From assembly GCF_019703515.2 (NCBI RefSeq), contig NC_059374.1, positions 21,260,595 to 21,324,594 of the forward strand: a stretch of 64,000 nt of DNA, written 5' to 3'. Of this stretch, positions 46,071 to 64,000 are shown piece by piece. A program made the position numbers and the translations under genes. The stretch comes from Myxocyprinus asiaticus. Taxonomy: Eukaryota > Chordata > Actinopteri > Cypriniformes > Catostomidae. Below the pieces are notes generated by a model, which was not told where the DNA came from, searched no databases, and worked only from the letters and a program-made list of their open reading frames with translations. Every line of letters starts with the position of its first letter. Position 1 is the first letter of the stretch.

Positions 46071-46915
46071 GAAGGCCCGTGTACACTTCGTTTTTCTGTG
46101 TTGCGTTCAACGCATGCCCGCTACAACCACTTTGTAATACTCTGGCTGTTTCTCAATGCAGAGAACATTCTTGTGTATGAAGACTCTGAAAGACAGGAGG
46201 ACGTAGAATGTATATTGCGAGCTTTGAGATGTGGTGCAATCTTCCTATTGCCCAATTAACCATCATAGCACATTTGAAGCCAGCGAGAAAACTACTGGCA
46301 TTATCACACATCAGTGACAGCATTATTATCATCATCATCATCACACCAGTGAGGCTTTGCAGGGCTAGTGACCCGTTAAAAGAATAAAGTCTGTAAACAC
46401 TAATTTTTTTCTCCATGTGTTTATTACTTTGTTCAAATCATGCCCAACAAAACAACAAATGTTGGCGGAGTATAACGGCTCACACCAGCCGTCAGACTTT
46501 TGCAAGCTTACGGCGGGAAACTCTTGAGGGAAAACACCATGATAAATGTCCTTCGTCTGCCACCATAGTGCCTCTATGACTTCTGGGACTTCAAATGAGT
46601 TCTTGCGTACAAGTCACCATCTGATTCATTCTCGATATTCGGCCTGATCAAGAACACATCTGGGTAATTTTATGTATTCTTGGTTCTTGAGTATTGGAAT
46701 TGAACTACGGCAGTGGATGATGCCGTCAAATGAGTCAATGAGAATGTAAGAACACAAAAGAATGCACATTGAGAATAGCCACTGTGAGTACAGTCAATGG
46801 CCGGCGCATGCGCCGTCAATGCACACAGACAGCGACCGCTTCCGCTTTGCCGTGGTAACCGTGCTGATGACTACATTTGCGTCAACGCAGACAGCCGAAG
46901 TATACTTTGGCCTTT
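46071..46915. repeat. MITE with inverted ends and a CpG palindrome
   Basis: Ends GAAGGCCCGTGTACACTTCG and CCGAAGTATACTTTGGCCTT are inverted relatives, with second blocks GTTGCGTTCAACGC / GCGTCAACGCAGAC just inside. Near the right end is the 12-bp palindrome GGCGCATGCGCC (46803-46814). No transposase. Confidence 0.65.
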
Positions 46916-48034
46916 AGGCCTACTTGAAGTCTCTGAATATAATGTTACCAAAGTTCTAAATGGAAAAACACAAGCAAACAGAAAATGAAGTGCTGCTCAG
47001 TGAATATAGAGAAGAGATGTAGTCATTTCTTTTAATTATTCCTTTTCTTGTGATGTTTTTTTGTTAGGCTGTGTGTCAGAATGTTTATTTGCAGCCCTCC
47101 TAATACATCCATGATGTAGGTCACTATAGAAACTTCACTTTACTGGTGACACACAAAGCAAATTTAGCCTTTTTACAAGTGATTTAAACTTGAAATAAAG
47201 CTGACGATAATGCACACTAGTTAGCTGTGGTTATCTATTCTTGTTGTGGAGCAGAGATTGTTTCCTATAGTAGTTGGCTAAGGTATCAAATGTGGTATGC
47301 ATATGTTGCAGTGTAAAATAACTGTAAAAGTTTAACAGTGTTAAGTATGGCAGTATTCAGAAGTTTTTCTTTGTTTGCTGCACCTACTTGTTTTGTGCTT
47401 CATACAAAATAAGAGGCGTAATTCCTGGGACACACAACACATCCATTCGAGAAATTGTAACTAGAGGGTCAAACTTGGGGAATAAAATTGTTGATCTTGA
47501 AAGCTATTCAAGTACAAGGAACTGGCCCATTATTACACTATTTTGTTATTGTTTCTTATGATTATTTATTAGTTGATTATTGGCAAATGTTTGATGGAAA
47601 TCCATTATTTTAAACACAGTCTTTCTAGCAAGTCAGTCCACTGGCGGCCATCTTTGGAAGGCTTCCGGGAAGCTATTTCCAGTCATGAAAGTGCAGCTTC
47701 AATCTACTTCAATGAGGAAAGATCGAAATCTCCAAAACAGTTGGTCAAGGTTACGATCAAAGAACATATTTCAAATCAGCAGTAAAATCTGAATACTCTG
47801 GTATCATAAATTGTGCTTCTTTACCTCAGATTGTGCTAAAAAAAAAAAAATTAGCTTGTGTAGCTAATGCGCATGCACATTCTCGAGTTTATTGACCGGC
47901 GATGTCTGTATCTAAAAGGTGATTGGCTCTTGTACATGAAAGGCGGGACTTCCCTTTCTACATTCGTTGACTGTTGGGCATTCTAATTTCTCCCATTCAT
48001 TTTAATAAAAGTGGCACGTCTCTGCTAAATAGTC
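46916..48034. other. dyrk1a leader intron, no exon seen
   Basis: AT-rich. A block near 47630-47960 (AGTCCACTGGCGGCCATCTT, and a GGCGGGACTT segment) looks like dispersed repeat sequence but has no resolved ends. Confidence 0.45.
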
Positions 48035-48042
48035 TCTCAACC

Positions 48043-48518
48043 TAGGGCTGCACAATTAACCAAAAAAATTAACGAGATTACAATTACAGCTGTCGTAATT
48101 ATATAATCACAAAAAGTGTCAATTACGGCATTCCATTTAGGTGTACTCCCATTGCACCAAAATTTTCTATTTAAAACAGATTTTTGATCCGTGTGCGTGC
48201 ATTCATGCAAAGGCAAATCTGACACGTTTAAATTAGTCTTAATGCATATCAGTAATTCTTACTATCTAAATTATACTGTGTACAGTTTTTTTTCAAAATA
48301 TGGATAACACTTTGGTTATCATGCAATTCAAATATTAAAGCAATTCAGGAACATAGTTCTCAAGTTGTTTTGATGCATAGCCTACATAAAGAATATGACA
48401 AACAACTGCCCCATACAAAATAAGTATTTTAATGTAAATTCTGTTAATCTATATTAATAATCGCAATTACAATATTAAAGGAAAGAATCAGCAATTATGA
48501 TTTTTGTAACTAACCCTA
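48043..48518. mobile_element. hAT-like MITE (TAGGGCTGCA family), short copy
   Basis: Left end TAGGGCTGCACAATTA. The right end is degenerate (AACCCTA). The flanks TCTCAACC and CCACAACC match at 6 of 8 positions, an eroded 8-bp duplication. The left end is shared with the element at 50758. Confidence 0.6.
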
Positions 48519-61570
<13,052 letters not shown>

Positions 61571-62412
61571 ACGTGTTTGGCCTTTATTAATGAATTATGT
61601 TTTAAGATAATTGGTAATTGGTTCATTTTTGCTTCTGGATATTTTGGAGGCAAGATATTTATTTTTATATGATGTCATGTCATTGTATCCAGAAAACTAG
61701 AGTTTTTGAGTACACATGGGTATCAATATCAAGAACTTCTTTTTCTGTTGAGGATGAACCAAAACAAAGCCCGAGTCATTCAGATATTTTACCCTGAAAT
61801 CAAAGTTGTTTTTCCCTGTAAGCCATCTACTCTTATATTCATGTCATTGTGGAGTGAATTTTTAAAAAAAGACTGCGTGCTGATGCTATTTTGAGTCATC
61901 TGTGCCATGTGTTTTTAGATGATGGTGTTTTAGTTAAAAATGAATGTTCTCCTAGAAGAAAGAACACAGATATTGCAGTCACCACATTGCACAGGCATGT
62001 AACGATATACAGATTTCATGATACGATGCAAAGCCTCACGATACAATATGATACAATACGATACGACCACCCACAAATGTTTCGCTCAAACTTATTCAAG
62101 GATTCGACATAAATGTCTTTTAAATCGTAAATACCATATAAGTATCTGACATTGGCAACAAAAAGCAGAGCTCTAAGTAACTTAACATCACCGCATTTAT
62201 TTTGTTTGATTGCTGAGAAAAACTAATATGAATAGTGTTGCAACGGTATACCAGTTTCACAATATACCACGGTATGAAAATTGACGTTTTTCATACCATG
62301 TACATTTGCTTATCTACGGTATTGAGAAAAAAAATGCAACCGGATGGAGAATCTCACCTGCGCGTGCACATCTCCTGTCCTCCTTGACTGCCTGTCAGAC
62401 TCGTCAACTTGC

Positions 62413-62453
<41 letters not shown>
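62413..62453 (+). repeat. (CA)n microsatellite
   Basis: About 20 CA units. It is separated by 48 bp from a (GT)n tract on the same strand. Confidence 0.95.
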
Positions 62454-62456
<3 letters not shown>

Positions 62457-62501
62457 GCAGAGCAGATGCCAGAGAGAAGTGAGGCGAGGGGGTCTGACAT
62501 A

Positions 62502-62529
62502 AGTGTGTGTGTGTGTGTGTGTGTGTGTG
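62502..62529 (+). repeat. (GT)n microsatellite
   Basis: About 14 GT units. Complementary to the (CA)n tract at 62413-62453, so the two can pair into a hairpin. Confidence 0.95.
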
Positions 62530-62939
62530 AGTTAAAGCAGTGTTTCTCAACTTGTGGGTCGTAAGTCTATTCGGACTGGGTCGCAGACAGCAGGGAAAGA
62601 ACAATGCCATGGTTCTCCCATTGAAGATATTTTGGCGGCCGCGTAAGTGATTTAATGATAATCTCGCAATCAGATAAAGGCTTCTCATCTGCAGAGTGTA
62701 ATGGAACCAGCACGCGATCACGATCTGCTCTTCTCTCTGGTGCACGTGTGCAACAACTGGGCTTCCCTCGATATTGCGGAGCGCAGACCTCAAAACTGAT
62801 GTGACCAATTTCAATTCTAGTGAGACTTTTCTAGTTTAAAGCGTTACGGAGGAAGTCAAGTTGAACCTCTCAAACAGTAGGCAGCCCTGACATGCCAAAT
62901 AGCACTGAGGAGGAAAAGAGCAACACTGTGCTATGTGCA

Positions 62940-63110
62940 AAAAAATTTTTTCATTATAATAATAATAATTAATAATTATAATTATAATTTTATAATAATA
63001 ATATTTTTAATTAATAATTAATAATAATTTTTATAATTAATCATTTATAATAATTATTATCTTTAATTTATAATAATTATTATTAAATAATTATTTATAA
63101 TGAATTATAC
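62940..63110. repeat. A/T-only low-complexity block
   Basis: About 170 bp built of TAATAA / TTATTA permutations with almost no G or C. Internal palindromes are many. Confidence 0.85.
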
Positions 63111-63454
63111 ATCACCTTTACAAAATTGTTTCACGATTTTACATGAGTAAAAGTAACTGTTATATTTTGACAAAATGTTATAGTTTCTTATGAAATAATC
63201 TATAGGTAGAATCTATTAGACCTCATTTTATATCAACAGTGACAGTTGTAGTTAAAGTTTCAAGATGTGTTTCAGCTAGTATTTATTTTTTCATAAATAC
63301 TATAATTTGTTATTATTATTATTACTATTATTATTTAAGACTAGCTACGCTGACCTAACCATGGTAATGAGGAGCCTTTCCTCCTGTGTAATATGTATGT
63401 TCTGTTTGAATTATGTTTGAAATTAGGAAACAAATGGGATAATGGGCTCATATA

Positions 63455-63999
63455 CACTACCGGTCAAAACTTTTGAAACACGACTGAAATGTTTCTCATG
63501 ATCTTAAAAATCTTTTGATCTGAAGGCGTATGCTTAAATGTTTGAAATTAGTTTTGTAGACAAAAATATAATTGTGCCACCATCTTAATTTATTTCATTA
63601 TAAAACTAAAATTTTATAAAAAAAATAAAATAAAAAAAAGAACTTTTTGAAATTGATGACTTGGACCAAATAATGAAGAAAAGCTGCCAATAAGTGCCCA
63701 ACATAGATGGGAACTCCTTCAATACTGTTTAAAAAGCATCCCAGGATGATACCTCAAGAAGTTGGTTGAGAAAATGTCAAGAGTACATTTCTGCAAATTC
63801 TAGGTAAAGGGTGACTACTCTGAAGATGCTAAAATATAACATAGTTTTGATTTATTTTGGATTTTGTTTAGTCACAACATAATTCCCATATTTCCATTTA
63901 TGTTATTCCATAGTTTTGATGACTTTACTATTATTCTAAAATGTGAAAAATATTATAATAAAGAATGAGTAAGTGTTTCAAAACTTTTGACTGGTAGTG
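63455..63999. mobile_element. Internally deleted Tc1-like element at window end
   Basis: 545 bp. Left end CACTACCGGTCAAAACTTTT after TA (63453-63454), right end AAAACTTTTGACTGGTAGTG with T at 64000 starting the expected TA. The interior retains a degraded transposase-like 3' segment (about 63655-63790) with stops and no catalytic motifs. Confidence 0.85.
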
Positions 64000-64000
64000 T

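Larger units (their letters stand above)
61571..63454. other. dyrk1a intron after exon I: repeats and low complexity
   Basis: It contains a CACGATACAATATGATACAAT-type repeat fragment (about 61995-62070), a GGTATACCAG / CATACCATG fragment (about 62236-62330), CA and GT microsatellites (62413-62529) and an almost pure A/T block (about 62940-63110). The expected last dyrk1a exon was looked for and not found. Confidence 0.6.

Noticed and set aside
46763..46792. ATG exon for dyrk1a (ATG CAC ... C T|GTGAGT, phase 1)
   Set aside because: The phase fits, but the sequence does not resemble known DYRK1A N-termini, lies in a MITE and has no clear acceptor; kept only as a weak option.
61571..64000. Last dyrk1a exon (His-rich, Ser/Thr-rich tail)
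   Set aside because: Searched by eye for the expected Gln/Pro-rich start and a long His run (CAC/CAT repeats); only a CA dinucleotide repeat was found, so the exon must lie downstream.

Overview
This is vertebrate nuclear DNA, almost certainly from a teleost and most likely a cypriniform (carp, loach or minnow group). The evidence is two vertebrate genes with GT-AG introns, AT-rich intergenic DNA with a CpG-rich promoter, and a dense fish-type repeat load: Tc1-like transposons, many short hAT-like and palindromic MITEs, tRNA-derived SINEs, an L1/Tx1-type LINE, a solo LTR, and AT, CA and ATG microsatellites. No bacterial operon, CRISPR array, rRNA or functional tRNA gene was seen.

Layout. 1-3430: upstream flank with one complete SINE. 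3430-35440: a complete plus-strand gene for an ALCAM/neurolin (CD166, DM-GRASP) family cell-adhesion protein. It has 15 coding exons that join without a break into 563 codons: signal peptide, five Ig domains, one membrane span and a short tail. Intron 1 is about 17.4 kb and holds most of the repeats. Intron 10 contains a young but broken Tc1-like transposon. 35440-43730: intergenic DNA with a large nested MITE and a decayed LINE (38207 to about 42900) that is itself split by a SINE. 43730-64000: the 5' three quarters of a plus-strand DYRK1A protein kinase gene. It has a CpG-rich promoter, a 5' leader exon with a 25-codon upstream ORF, and nine coding exons (50164-60920) carrying the nuclear localisation signal, the DH box and the whole kinase domain. 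The exon with the usual start codon could not be identified. The last exon (His-rich, Ser/Thr-rich C-terminus) lies beyond the window. A second Tc1-like element sits in the intron after the exon carrying the glycine-rich loop, and an internally deleted Tc1-like element closes the window.

The two genes have unrelated jobs: axon guidance and cell adhesion at the plasma membrane, and a nuclear/cytoplasmic dual-specificity kinase. They are neighbours in the same orientation, and I see no operon-like or shared-promoter arrangement. I found no convincing new multi-gene system. The most interesting signals are local: a PBX/MEIS plus RFX X-box composite at the dyrk1a promoter, its strong-context upstream ORF, its missing start exon, two possible truncating read-through ends, a tandemly duplicated splice-donor region in alcam, a missing canonical cysteine in ALCAM Ig domain 4, and several insertions whose target-site duplications allow nesting order to be read.
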